From positions 150,000,199-150,064,198 of the forward strand of contig OX235279.1 of assembly GCA_944472155.2 (NCBI GenBank): a stretch of 64,000 nucleotides of DNA. The letters are read 5' to 3'. Source of the stretch: Trichobilharzia szidati (taxonomy: Eukaryota; Platyhelminthes; Trematoda; Strigeidida; Schistosomatidae). Positions 1-11,300 of this stretch are shown here, one piece after another. The position numbers were made by a program, and so were the translations under genes. Under the pieces are notes generated by a model. The model was not told the origin of the DNA. It ran no database searches and worked only from the letters and a program-made list of their open reading frames with translations. How positions within the stretch are numbered: position 1 is the first letter of the stretch; the number at the start of each line of letters is the position of its first letter.

Positions 1-90
1 CTGGTTCTAAGTGGTTCTCTGACTGATATCGACACGTGGTCAAACATGATGAACAAATCAAATCCCTATAAACTATCTCTTGAAAACAAT
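1..90 (+). repeat. Sm-alpha-like SINE, 3' end fragment
   Basis: Matches the 3' part of the retroposon seen whole at 18440-18740: GTGGTTCTCTGACTGATATC followed by AAATCAAATCCCTATAAAC. Cut by the window edge. Confidence 0.6.
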
Positions 91-275
91 TTGATGTTAT
101 GTTGCCAGCTTACACTAAAAACCGACCTCCAATTGCGACTTTCTATGCGTTTTTAGAAATGAAGCTTGGATGAGAAGTTTTGAAAAGAGTTTTCTTTGCT
201 GACCTACTTCTTTTTAGTTTAAATCACATGACTGTTTTTCTTGGTGATGCCTACTGTTTTAGATAACAAACACTT

Positions 276-1319
276 TACTCCATTATGGATAAGATTTTAT
301 TTTCATAAATCACACAGTGTTACACAGTAATATTAACTGATGACCAAGTTTCGAGCACAAATTATTGCTCATAATCATATCAAGTCAATCACACAACTTG
401 TTTCCTTCATTTATATACATGTGTGGAATTGACTAGATATTTGAATAAAAATCAATATGAGATAATGTACATTCAGAGATAATATTAGGACTCATCAAAT
501 ACAATTAGATGGGAAATAAGACGAGTGTTTTTATAGTCATAATAAGTAACTTGTTAGAATGTTGTGATTTGCTTGAATTTAAATAGAATTTTGAGATTAT
601 TTATTATCCTCTTCTGATTTGACTGGTGGTAAAATAAAAATAATTATGAAACTAGTAATGATAACACCTTGGCATAAGAATTTAGCCAAGGTAAGAATGG
701 TTGACCCCGAGAAGATAAGTTATTTAGAAAAAAGCTCAGCAATTACACTACATGCAATAACACACAACCACACAATAGGGTGGGAGAGGGTTAAAATTCT
801 AAGAAGTAATCTATGTAGGTGGAGAGAGAGATTGATTACTGAATCCTGGTTCATTGAATCTACACCCAACACATGCAACAGAAATGACTCAATGCAAATA
901 CCAGAGATATGGAGGATATTATTACCACAAGTCAGTCAATTCGGAGGAGGATAATAAATAATCTCAAAATTCTATTTCAATTCAAGCACATCACAACATT
1001 CTAACAAGTTACTTATTCTGACTATAAAAACACTCGTCTTATTTCCCATCTAATTGTAATTGATCAATAACAGTCATATTATTATCTCTGAATGTACATT
1101 ATCTCATATTGATTTTTATTCAAATATCTAGTCAATTCCATACATACATATATAAATGAAGGAAAAAGTTGTGTGAGTAACTTGATATGATTATGAGCAA
1201 TAATTTGTGCTCGAAACGTCATCAGTTAATATTACTGTATAACACTGTGTGATTTATGAAAATAAAATCTTATCCATAATGGAGTTACACTCTACCACAG
1301 TGCCCAAGTTTTATACTTA
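276..1319. mobile_element. PLE family B, head-to-head inverted dimer with 12-bp target duplication
   Basis: Two 5'-truncated Penelope-like copies face away from each other. The left (-) arm at 276-622 has only the 3' terminal region. The right (+) arm at 622-1319 has an end-of-ORF fragment and the same 3' region. The arms are inverted repeats of roughly 340 bp. TAACAAACACTT at 264-275 recurs at 1320-1331, a direct target duplication around the whole structure. The + copy has an internal deletion that removes the GIY-YIG core. Confidence 0.85.
640..954 (+). pseudogene. PLE family B endonuclease-domain C-terminus (remnant)
   Basis: Reads HTIGWERVKILRSNLCRWRE, then ESWFIESTPNTCNRNDSMQ and IPEIWRILLP, the segment after the GIY-YIG core in this PLE family (also at 20395-20575 and 36930-37100). 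No catalytic residues remain. Confidence 0.7.
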
Positions 1320-1484
1320 TAACAAACACTTCACCTCGAATAGATGTTAGTGTCTCAGTTTTAACAAGATATTTTTCTCTAATAACACAGCGTTTTCAAA
1401 CCAACAAATTCTTAGTGGTCAGAGAAATCTCAACAAACGGATGAAATTGCCACGTCTTTTCGTATAACTTTTAAGTCATTTCAC

Positions 1485-1840
1485 TAAGATGCATGTGATG
1501 GTGAGCCACCTAGTAGGGTGGCTACACTGGAAACTTCCCTGATAGACTCAGTCTGCATCAAACAAAAGAATAGACGCATGACGCTTGTTACTAGCTAGTA
1601 TCGAATCAAAGCATTTAATACAGTCTTACAGGAGGTCAATTGCGAGCCCGAACAGCTCAGTGGTAAAGTGTCTGATTACAGCACTGGGTGCCACGGATTC
1701 GAGTTACAGAGGGCACATGGGTCCCTTTAAGACTGAAGATACACCTTGCCGACTGCTAAATGTCAACAAGCACGAACCCCAAGTTTAAGGTGTCCTACCG
1801 ATTGTCTCCAACCGTAAAACGCTTTTGTTTTTGGTGAGTG
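1485..1840 (+). repeat. tRNA-headed SINE family 3, tandem pieces
   Basis: The end of one copy (GGTGAGCCACCTAGTAGGGT onward, 1497-1620) is followed by the start of another. That second start carries a tRNA-like A box (AGCTCAGTGGTAAAG, about 1654) and a decayed B box (GGATTCGAGT, about 1694). The same family is at 23225, 40975 and 62800. Confidence 0.65.
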
Positions 1841-1959
1841 AGTTGGCGATTCAATGGAAAAATACTCGACAGATACGTAGGTGCTCGGAGTTTTATTCCC
1901 AATGCATAACTATACCTCATCTAATTTGCCAGAAAACAGTAAGCCCTGAAACGCGAAAG

Positions 1960-2060
1960 GACGGATGTAAAGCTGACAACCCCACCCCATAGAAACAGTA
2001 CCACCGCCATTACTGGAATTTCAAAGTGTGAAGACACACAGGAATCAAAAAAGCTGTTGT
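1960..2060 (+). repeat. SINE family 1 tail remnant (degenerate)
   Basis: Resembles the SINE 1 body (CCACC.CCATTACTGGAA.TTCAAAG) in order and composition but is much decayed. Confidence 0.35.
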
Positions 2061-2379
2061 TTTAGCTGGTGTGTTGGGTGATGTAGGTGGTTAAATTTCG
2101 AAGCAATATCTCTGACTCTGACTTTCTTTTAAAGTTAGAGAGAACAAAGCAATACATAATCACCCGACTAAGACCAAAAATTCTAGCATTATAAAGACGC
2201 CAAGTTACCTAGGTTTAGTAATATTGTTCCCGAGGTATTCACTGAATTTAAGAGAAGCACAGTCTCTTTCTTGCTTTTTCCTACCAAATATTTCTGGTGT
2301 TACTGTGTTTCAGGTCATCAGTCCCATACTACAATCACTATTGTACAATCCTATCAGTCCAACTAATACTTCAACATTA

Positions 2380-2990
2380 CAGAGTGCCCCGAATATTTAT
2401 TAAAATCCTTCAGCAACCATGTGATGGTACCATACGAGGAAAGCTAACTGAAGCACTTGAAATGATGATGGGAGTAAGACGAGGCTGCCAACTAGCATCG
2501 ATTATCACCCACATTACGGTGGACTCCATTATGCGACAGACTATGAAGAGTGAGAAGATGGACAAATGCTGAACCAAAAAGAAGACACCGAAAGATTTGA
2601 ATTTTAAGGCTGATTTATATCTCGTTTTAACTAAAATTGAAGATACACAAACGAAATCCAACAGGTTGAGAGAAGAGGTGACTGACTTTGAAAATATGCA
2701 GTTGATGGAGATACTCGACCAACAAACAACAAACACCAGTCATCATCGATGTGACAGACAGATCTGAAGGGGGTCATCTCTCCCACTCACCTAGACAGTC
2801 ATCATCGTTCCAACTGCAGTCACCTCCACACTTGACGCTTTCGAAGCCTACAACTGATCAGATATGCAAGATAGACATTCATTAAGCTGAAGTCAGTGTG
2901 GAGATCTACGGAATTCACGACAACGAAGAAGATCCGAATTTGTTTAGCACTGATGTGAAGTCATTACTTCTAGACAGTTCAGAGTACTGG
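2380..2990 (+). mobile_element. RTE/SR2-like LINE fragment
   Basis: Frameshifted reverse-transcriptase remnant: GKLTEALEMMMGVRRGCQLA corresponds to the GK.TE.FE..TGVRQGC motif intact at 28530-28570 and 48320-48370. Later NLFSTDVKSLLLDSSEYW matches the RTE region before the C-terminus. Both ends are truncated. Confidence 0.7.
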
Positions 2991-2994
2991 TTTG

Positions 2995-3540
2995 TGAGTC
3001 AGCGAAATGGTTTCAAAGAGGCTGTTGCTGCTGCTTCTGCTACTGGATACTTTCCTTTATCAACACTGACTCCACTTCGTGGATCTTGTGAATCAGATGT
3101 CTGGCTGGTTGGTGGGAGAGTATAAGTGCTGAGGAAGTGTGTTGGTCAGTGAAATACTAGAGATTTAATTGATATACGACACTGGATAAGCGACTGATTG
3201 GGAAGTGAGTGGGAATCTATGAGTTGTACTTGGTTTGAACGTGAGATGTTTAATATATTGTGAGGATGAAATGAGAGGTTTAAAGGTAATAGTTGTGGCA
3301 GCTGAGAGTGTTTGTAGAGGAGTGAGTGGAGTTTAGACATTTCGCTGAAGCTGTATGTTCCATTAGACACGAAAGGAATGAACAATAACGTGTAATATTA
3401 ATAAATTCGTTTTTGAAAGCAATCGAGCTGGATATATTATAAGGTTAAATTGGAATTCAGTTTCTTGGATATAAATAAACATATTGTTCTGTTGAAATGT
3501 TTTCGTGTATTCAGTCAGAATAGGAGCAACGTGAAAGTGC
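2995..3540. other. Unrecognised sequence upstream of NPC2-like A
   Basis: No domain, repeat or RNA recognised apart from a short GCT-rich run near 3023-3045. The 3' end (3130-3420) may be old LINE sequence but shows no readable motif. Confidence 0.3.
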
Positions 3541-3690
3541 GGTTGCTAGCCTCATGCACAACCTTCCCTCTTTACCAGTTTTATTACTGGCTTAGCGAGG
3601 CAAAGGAGTGCGTCGGTGGCCGGGGATCGAACCCCGAACCACATGCGTGGTTGGCGAGCATTCTAATGCTGTGCCACCGACGCACTACAA
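3540..3690 (-). repeat. SINE family 1 copy (tRNA head)
   Basis: On the minus strand: GTGCGTCGGTGGCACAGC head, B box GGGGTTCGATCCCCGGCC, then GCTAAGCCAGTAATAAAACT and GGTTGTGCATGAGGCTAGCA. The 3' tail is missing. Confidence 0.8.
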
Positions 3691-5681
3691 ATAAACATAC
3701 ACATTTAGAACTTTGAGATAACTTTTAACACCCTCTGACAATGAATCTGTGTAACCATTTCATTCACATATGATTGTTAAAGTTGCTTATCACTTTTCAC
3801 TTGGAACTTTTCTTAAAATCATTCAAAAGTAACAGGAAATTTTGAAGACGATTGTTGTCAAAATTTACGAAGTAATTTAAAAGTCTAAATCAGATTCTAA
3901 CTCGAGTTTCTATGCATCAACTTAATCGCCAATTCACCCAACGAATTGCACTGAAGTAAGTAATAATAAACAGTTGTTTTGGCCACTGGTGCATATCTAC
4001 ATGAACTTCAATTCATTTATCACTAGTTACTAAATGTCACATGATAAATTGTGGTTAGTTTGTGGATGAGGAGTATATATTCAGTACTGTGAAGCCTTAC
4101 TAAAACTAAAACGAAAGGATTACTCTGTACTCCATAGTTCGTTAATGAGGTCAACTTATCTTGATCAATTTATGATGAAAAAGATCAAATCTAAAGCAGC
4201 ATAGCAAATTTTCAAAAACCATGGCCAGTCAGACCTACTCATGAGTACTGCCTTTATTTTCCTTCACACGGATTAGAAAGTCAAACTATTCTTCTACCTT
4301 ATACGTCCATCTGCACAGAATTCTAATGATTCGAACTGATATGGGTCTCTCAGCCGACTCACGTAGGATACACAGCTGATGAACTCAGTGGTAGACGAGG
4401 GGAACGGTGTTTGAACCACCTCGATTTGGTTACTAATCGCTTCTAGTTGGTGTGAAGCATTTCTGATCACTTATATCAGTCACTAGTAGTACATGCAATC
4501 TTGTTATCTGAATTAGTTTTCCCAGTAGTATGCCAGCTGGAATTGTGGAAAACTTAGTGTCACATACTTTTGGGTGTAAATCAGACGGATATTTTTCTCA
4601 TTTTAATCTTTTAATATCGCTTAAATGCAAAGTTTCATGCATATATTGCTTCTCAAACGTCTCCTTACATTTTAATAATTACTTAAGTTTCTTTGAAGAT
4701 CTCTGGATACAACCTACAGAATCTATGTTAATTTCGTTACAGGTCATATCACGTAACTGTTCTTTACCATACCGCCTACTAAGATCAGTTTTTATGATGG
4801 CTGGATCTACAGCTGTAATCTTGGTCTAGCACATTTGCATTACTACACTCTTTCCAAAACTTGTTTTGCAAGAAAATTAAGCTGGCAGTCAACCGTGCAG
4901 GCGAATCATTCGCAGAATGGTAATTGAACAGAGTAGCTTTCTTATCTCAGGCTGACTAGTAGTAACCAGCCAGTCAAAAATGTGCGATATGATCAGTAAG
5001 TTAAGTGATCCAACACTGTGATAAATTATAATCTAATACTAGACGTTAGCAAGATTTATACGACTAAGATGGTTCTCTTTTTATTATGCTAGTATCCTTG
5101 TTGGCGCAATGGCCAGTATCCTTGCTGAAATACGTGGTCCTTGGATGTTTCAAGCTCCAATGACAAAACTGAAGAATAACTGTAACACCTGTGACTTTGA
5201 AATCCACTGAAACAGATTTAGACCTCATGGAGAAAATATATATTCCCAAAGAGAGTCATTCTTCTTATAGATATAAACAGGTAAGAAGCTTTCATTTAAG
5301 CAAAACTGCCTGTCGACTAAAATTTCAACTTCCTTGAATTGAATGTCATTACTCTAACTGAAATTGTCAAAAAATCTCAGTGATATTTTCCTGGCCGGAG
5401 TAGTTCTCAGTCTCATGTCTGTAGAAAGTAATCAGTCTTCTTCTTCTTCGTGTTATTTTATACGAATCGGACAACCAACCAGATTTGTAGAACTGTTGAC
5501 TTGACTGTTTTTTATTTGTTTGCTGAAAAAATATACTTACAATTCAGTTATTTAATTGGTTTATTACTAACAGTAAGAAACGGTAGCTGACCGCTGATTG
5601 GACAGATTTCATTTGATAAAGTTAATATAAACTGATAAAATGAGCATTGAAAACAGAGGAAGAGACAGATATCAGTCAGTT
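3690..5681. other. Upstream flank of NPC2-like A, no gene recognised
   Basis: AT-rich sequence with only short ORFs. A weak tRNA-like stretch near 4385-4430 (CTCAGTGGTAGACG and GTTTGAACCACC) may be SINE-derived. The NPC2-like A promoter should lie at the right end but no element could be assigned. Confidence 0.3.
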
Positions 5682-5760
5682 ATGGCCAGCATGATCTACT
5701 TATCTGTATGCTTGTTGGCATTAAGTCAACTAACCGTTGGAAAACCCTTCAAAGACTGCG
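5682..5760 (+). CDS. NPC2-like A exon 1 (signal peptide)
   Basis: ATG at 5682 opens a 26-codon leader ending KPFKDC plus one base (phase 1). The donor GTAAGC follows at 5761. Encodes the signal peptide and first conserved cysteine. Confidence 0.9.
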
Positions 5761-8286
5761 GTAAGCTAATTTATGATAAATTTATTTTTGTTGTTGCTGT
5801 TGTCATTTTTTAAATGAGACATTGAATGTATGTGTAAGTGATGATAACTACGTAGTGCTCACACTGTGCTAGTGAATAAGGCCCAGTGACTTGGTGGACC
5901 AGGATTTGACTTTTTCACTGATGGGTGCTAGGTCTGAGTCACTGTCATCATGCATCCACTTGATGTGTACGCTGGGATCCACTGCTGATCTCGATACACG
6001 AAGTAATAACCATTCGCTGCATTGATGGTTAGCTGGTAAAATGCTCATTAACCACGCAGATGGTCCGGCTTCAACACCCAGATGACACACATTTCTTAGT
6101 CCCACTTAGCTTATCAACTGGCAGTAATCCCGGAAAACAGTGAAAGTTAACTGTGAAACCAACGACTCCAGCCAGTGGAAATGAAGCCACCACCAATACT
6201 GGAACTTCAGTAGCTTGGAGCCCAATGCTCCACCCACAACTCAAAGGAATCAGTAGAGACATACTTATGCCCATGCATTTATTAATGAAGAACAGCTATC
6301 ATATTAGTTGTAAGTTATGTTCATGACTGAAGGTGAAATGATAATGTCAGTGGTAATCTGATTCTTATTATTGACCGTCGAGTTTATAGTCCATCACTTG
6401 AACAACTGATCTACCGAAAGAGGTAGATCGGCACGCCTTCTAGATACCTGGAATATTCCAATATTGTCAATAAATAACTGATTCAATGAAATAGTGACGC
6501 ACTATAGTTGTTATTAATATTACTATTGCTTTGGTTTCAGAGTGGCACTTAGGAATTTAGCAGCACATATCCATTTCACTCCTCTCTCTGTAGTTGCTTT
6601 AGATGACTCTGTGACTGTCCATAATCTTTCACTCCTTCCTCATGCGATATTTTCCATGTCACTCTCCGATGTCACCTGATAGTTTCGCAGTCGGCTTCCA
6701 CTTGAGGGGCTGGTACGTGGTGTCACTCATCTGTCTCCTCTGTGCATGTCCAAAGCATTCCGATGAAACAATAACGTAGAACATTGTATTATAATGCAGC
6801 ATTTCTAACTGACACAGTTCATAAAAGCATCCATAAAATCAGACAAAATAAGTGTAATGAAATTGAAGTGGATCAATGTGTTCGGGAGAGACAATAATTA
6901 ATTGAACATCAGTGAAACATTTTCAGAATCTAAAGGGTTATAATGAATGAATACGTCCGCTCCGTCGCAGACGGTCACGAACACTTTCCAACAAACCCCG
7001 AGAACCTCAGTCAAGTAATATATACCACACCACCACGCTACATAGCATGGGTGGCACAAACCACACATGTGGTTTGTGGTTCGATCCCCCGTCTACGCAC
7101 TCCCTTACCTTGCTAAGCCAGTAATAAGACTGATAAGGAGGGAAGGTTGGGCATGGGGCTAGCAACCCCATCCAGTGAAAGTAAACACCACTGCTACCGA
7201 AACTTCAAAGCTCTAGCTTGAAGCCCTGTGTTCTACTGGGCAGCCAATTACTTCGTGGACTGATGCCATCTTTTCGTCAGATCACTCATAATCTTTTCCT
7301 GACCTAGTCCTGTTTCAGCTAACATTGCCAATGGATAAAGGCCATGGTAAGGCATGCTTAGCATACCTCCTAGCTGCATTGATCATGATGCGACCACTCA
7401 CATTACAGAAGAAGGGGAATTACTGAAACTATGAAATAGAAATAAGCCCCGGGGTTGAGTGACTTCCAAAATGTTATCTAGTGCTTCACTGTATGATAGT
7501 TTAACCGGTGGACCAATACAGGAGAGTTACAATACTAGTAAATAGTTCAAGTTCCAGGCTTATAGTCAGTTTTTAATCATTTGTTTTTCTGAAATTCAAT
7601 CATTATTGATAAACACACTACCCAGCCAAAGTAATCATGAAAAAACTGACCGGGGAATTCCTTTACTATAAAATTAAATCAACCAAGAAACATCACTTCA
7701 TTCTGTTGTAATGTATGGAGAACTATTTTAAATTTCAATGAATTGCTACTTATTACCAGTTGTTCATAGAGTTCATTTTATTATTATTTTATTTATTTTA
7801 TTCCTTTGCGTTCCGACTGGACCATAGGGCTTCAGCCTAAAGCTTTGAAGTTTTTGTAGCAGTGGTCTTATTTTTACGATGTTGAGTTGCTAGTCTCATG
7901 CCCAACCTTCCCTGTTTACCGACCTTATCACTGTCCTGAGGAGGTTTAGGAGTGCACCGGCCGGGGACTGAACCCCAGACCACATGGGGCGTGGTTGGCG
8001 AGCCCTCTACCTCAGAAACGCCGATGGACAGTTTCTAGATAGTTTACAGTCCATAAATTCAGACAACTTTGCCTTGATTTTTCTGAGATGCGGTTATCAT
8101 TTCAGCACTGTCATTGTTTATGTAAATATTTCTAGCTGTTTCATAAGCAGACGCATAGACGTGAACCTGGAAACGCAGAAACTAAAAAGGTTGATTTTTC
8201 CACACAAGCTACTAACTTTCATTTGAGTAGTCTGCACTGCTATTCATAAAAAGGAATGGTGGCTAGAAGTAGAGGTAAAATATAAC

Positions 8287-8320
<34 letters not shown>

Positions 8321-11300
8321 TTGCTCATTCCAAAACAGTACAAATGATACAGAGTGGAATTTTCAGCATTTGGCACAATACTGCGTCTAGTTTTGGCGAA
8401 TAAAATTAAAACAATTATAAAAATAATATAATAATGATTTATGATTGATTTCTTACACTCATAGGAGAACATAAGTTTTTCACTTATTTCTCCACTATCA
8501 CTTTCTATTGGCTGCACGACTTCCCACAGCCCTTCATTTCCTTCAAATGTGATTTCCATCTCAACCTCCGACCAAGCACCAATCATCGCTTTCAGTTTGG
8601 GATCCAGTAGGCAGCCTGCCTGGCACGTGATGTTACTCAGTGGTCTCCTCAGCGTGTGTCCACTTCCCCTGGCATATTTACTCGTTGGGTAATAGATTGT
8701 TGGGGAAGTCAAGCCCTGGTGGACATCTGCGGTAGCCTGTTCAGAATGCTTTTAGTGACGCGCAAGTCACGCGTCTGATCTACATAGAAGCGCTCACTTA
8801 CATGACACATGTGTAACACATAATTCGAATCTTGTTCATTTTATTTAATACTGCAGATCTCCGCAGTGGTTTGAGTTTATTGAATGTCTTTCCTTCTTGA
8901 TCAATTCTTAGCTCTGATTGACATCTTCATTTATCCCACCACCTTTGGTTGAAACGATTCGACTCACGTAGGTAAAAGGGTTGTCCTTCTCACGGAATAA
9001 TTTAACCTGAGGGCAGCTTCCATAATATTCTTTTCGATAAATTGTCCTTCAAGTTCTTCGACTTTATCTCTAAAATATCCGAGACTAATGTGAAGTATAA
9101 ACGCATGTTATCCATGGATGTATCATCACTATTCACTAATGTACCACTAATGGAAACAGTAGATTATATCTGTCAAGAAATCGTCGAAAGGCAATTAGAC
9201 TTAGGAATCCCCTTGTGTAGCCTCAAAGAATTACTTCTTAAATGCACAATGAATGTTCACTTTGTCTTCAATAATTCATTCTATCGACAAGTAGATGGAA
9301 TAGCTATGGGTTCACCATTAGGCCCAATATTAGCTGACTTCTTTCTCGCAAAACTTGAAAACGGGAAATTGAAGGACATCATCAAAGAGTTTGATATGTA
9401 TTACCGATATGTCGATGATACATTTATCTTAGCTGATGAGAATGTTAACATAGATGAATTGTTGCTGAAATTCAACAACATCCACCCTTCGCTTACCTTT
9501 ACTTGTGAAGAGGAGCAGGAGAATGAACTACATTTTCTGGATGTCTTGCTAAGTAGGAGAGAAGATGGGTCACTTGGGAGAAGCGTGTATAGAAAAAGCA
9601 CTTTCACAGGGCAATACACACACTTCCTTAGTTACGTGCTCACTAAACATAAAAGGAATGTTGTAAAATGTCTTGCGAGCAGAGCAAGAAAGATATGTAC
9701 GGATGACCTCTTACAAAAGGAATTTGAATATATTCACGATTCCTTGACGGAGATGGGCTATCCGAGTAGCTTCATAAAGAAACATATGAAAGTATCGGAG
9801 AAAAAACCGGAGACTCTGACTGCACGTAAGAAACCTTTATTTATTAAGTTACAATTTAATGGTGACTTATCAAGTGAGATTCTATTCCAAAGACTTTCAA
9901 GGAGTATACGAAGAACATTTTATGCAGCACACCTATGTTTGTCATTCTCTAGCCGACGAATGATTGGGACGCAAACGAAGGATAAGCTTGATAGTTTTGC
10001 CACATCTATGTGCATTTATCAATTCAACTGCACCTGCGGTGACAGTTATATTGGGCGTACTACTAGACAGCTTAGCCAACGTGTTAGTGAAAATCTCCCA
10101 TCGTGGTTTGGCAAAGGACAGACTAAAACAGTTCGTAGCTCAATTTTGTCACACTTAATTGATAGTGGTCATGTAATCGAGAAAACGAGAGCCTTCAAAG
10201 TGATTAGTCGTAACCCACCAAATCTTTCCAATAGACCTCGTATTCGTCTACTACACACAGCTGAGGCGATAGGCACTCGAACTATTAAACCTAAACTATG
10301 CATTCAAAAGAAGTTCGTGAAGCCATTATCCTTCCCTTGGCCTATTAAGACGTAACCAACTAATAACTTCTACACCACCCTTTCTTTATATTTTCAACCC
10401 CTTTCTTATCATCCCTTAATTTTATCTTCATTATAAACGTGTTTCATTTCCTTCCCTTACAATCTAACATTACTTAATCGGTTCATTTGTTTTTACTAGC
10501 CTTTATCGACTACTTCCACCTGAACAGTTGTTTGTTTAATCATGCTGTTTTTCATTATTCGTGTTATCACAGATTGCCTCACTTTTTCATCCTTATTATT
10601 GATAAGACCATTTTATTATTACTATTACTATTATTATTATTATCATTACTACTATTATGACTAATTGCACAATTTATATTCACCATCGTATTATCCTATA
10701 GACAAAACACCATGATTGGTTTATATTTGAATTTTTATTTGTAAACTTATATATATTAGAGTTAAGCCTGATGAGATCTAATTGAAAACAATATTGTTCG
10801 CTTAAATGTGTTGTTCTAAATTTTACTATGGGAATATTTAATATATTCATATATATGTCACTTCTAAGGAGTAAATATTACTGATAACACTAATAATAAC
10901 AATAACAAATCATTGAGATAAAAAAAACTGTGAGGTGTGTTTGAATCGATTACTAACAGATTAGAGTTCAAAATATGCGAGTGCGATAATCTTCACAATT
11001 ATAGAACTGAGTTGAACCTCAGCTATCAAAGTTTTCATGCGCATTTACTTTGATATCCACAGATCATTTTAGTAGTATATTTGAAGAGTCTAGTGATAAT
11101 CAATTCACACACCTTTGGAATTTTCGATCTTAATAATTTAACGTTGCTAAAAAGAAAACATTAATGTTGCCAATAAGAGTTACCCTTTGTTCACTGTTCA
11201 ATGTTTTGAGATAAATTATCTTCAAAACAACTTCATCAGTTAACAACTTTTAAAACATAAAACAGCAAATAAATTATTGATTAGATATTTTAATGATTTA

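Larger units (their letters stand above)
9000..10870 (+). mobile_element. Penelope-like element family A, 5'-truncated, in intron 1 of NPC2-like A
   Basis: Contains an uninterrupted RT plus GIY-YIG reading frame (9042-10355) and a 3' UTR of about 500 bp. The UTR has an (ATT)n tract (10613-10660) and a hammerhead-ribozyme fold near its end. The 3' boundary GGGAATATTTAATA is shared with copies ending at about 45800 and 46665. The 5' part of the RT, before the motif A region, is missing. Confidence 0.88.

Noticed and set aside
8263..8712. 149-codon minus ORF as a host gene
   Set aside because: N-terminal half is RTE remnant and the C-terminus is encoded by an (AAT)n microsatellite.
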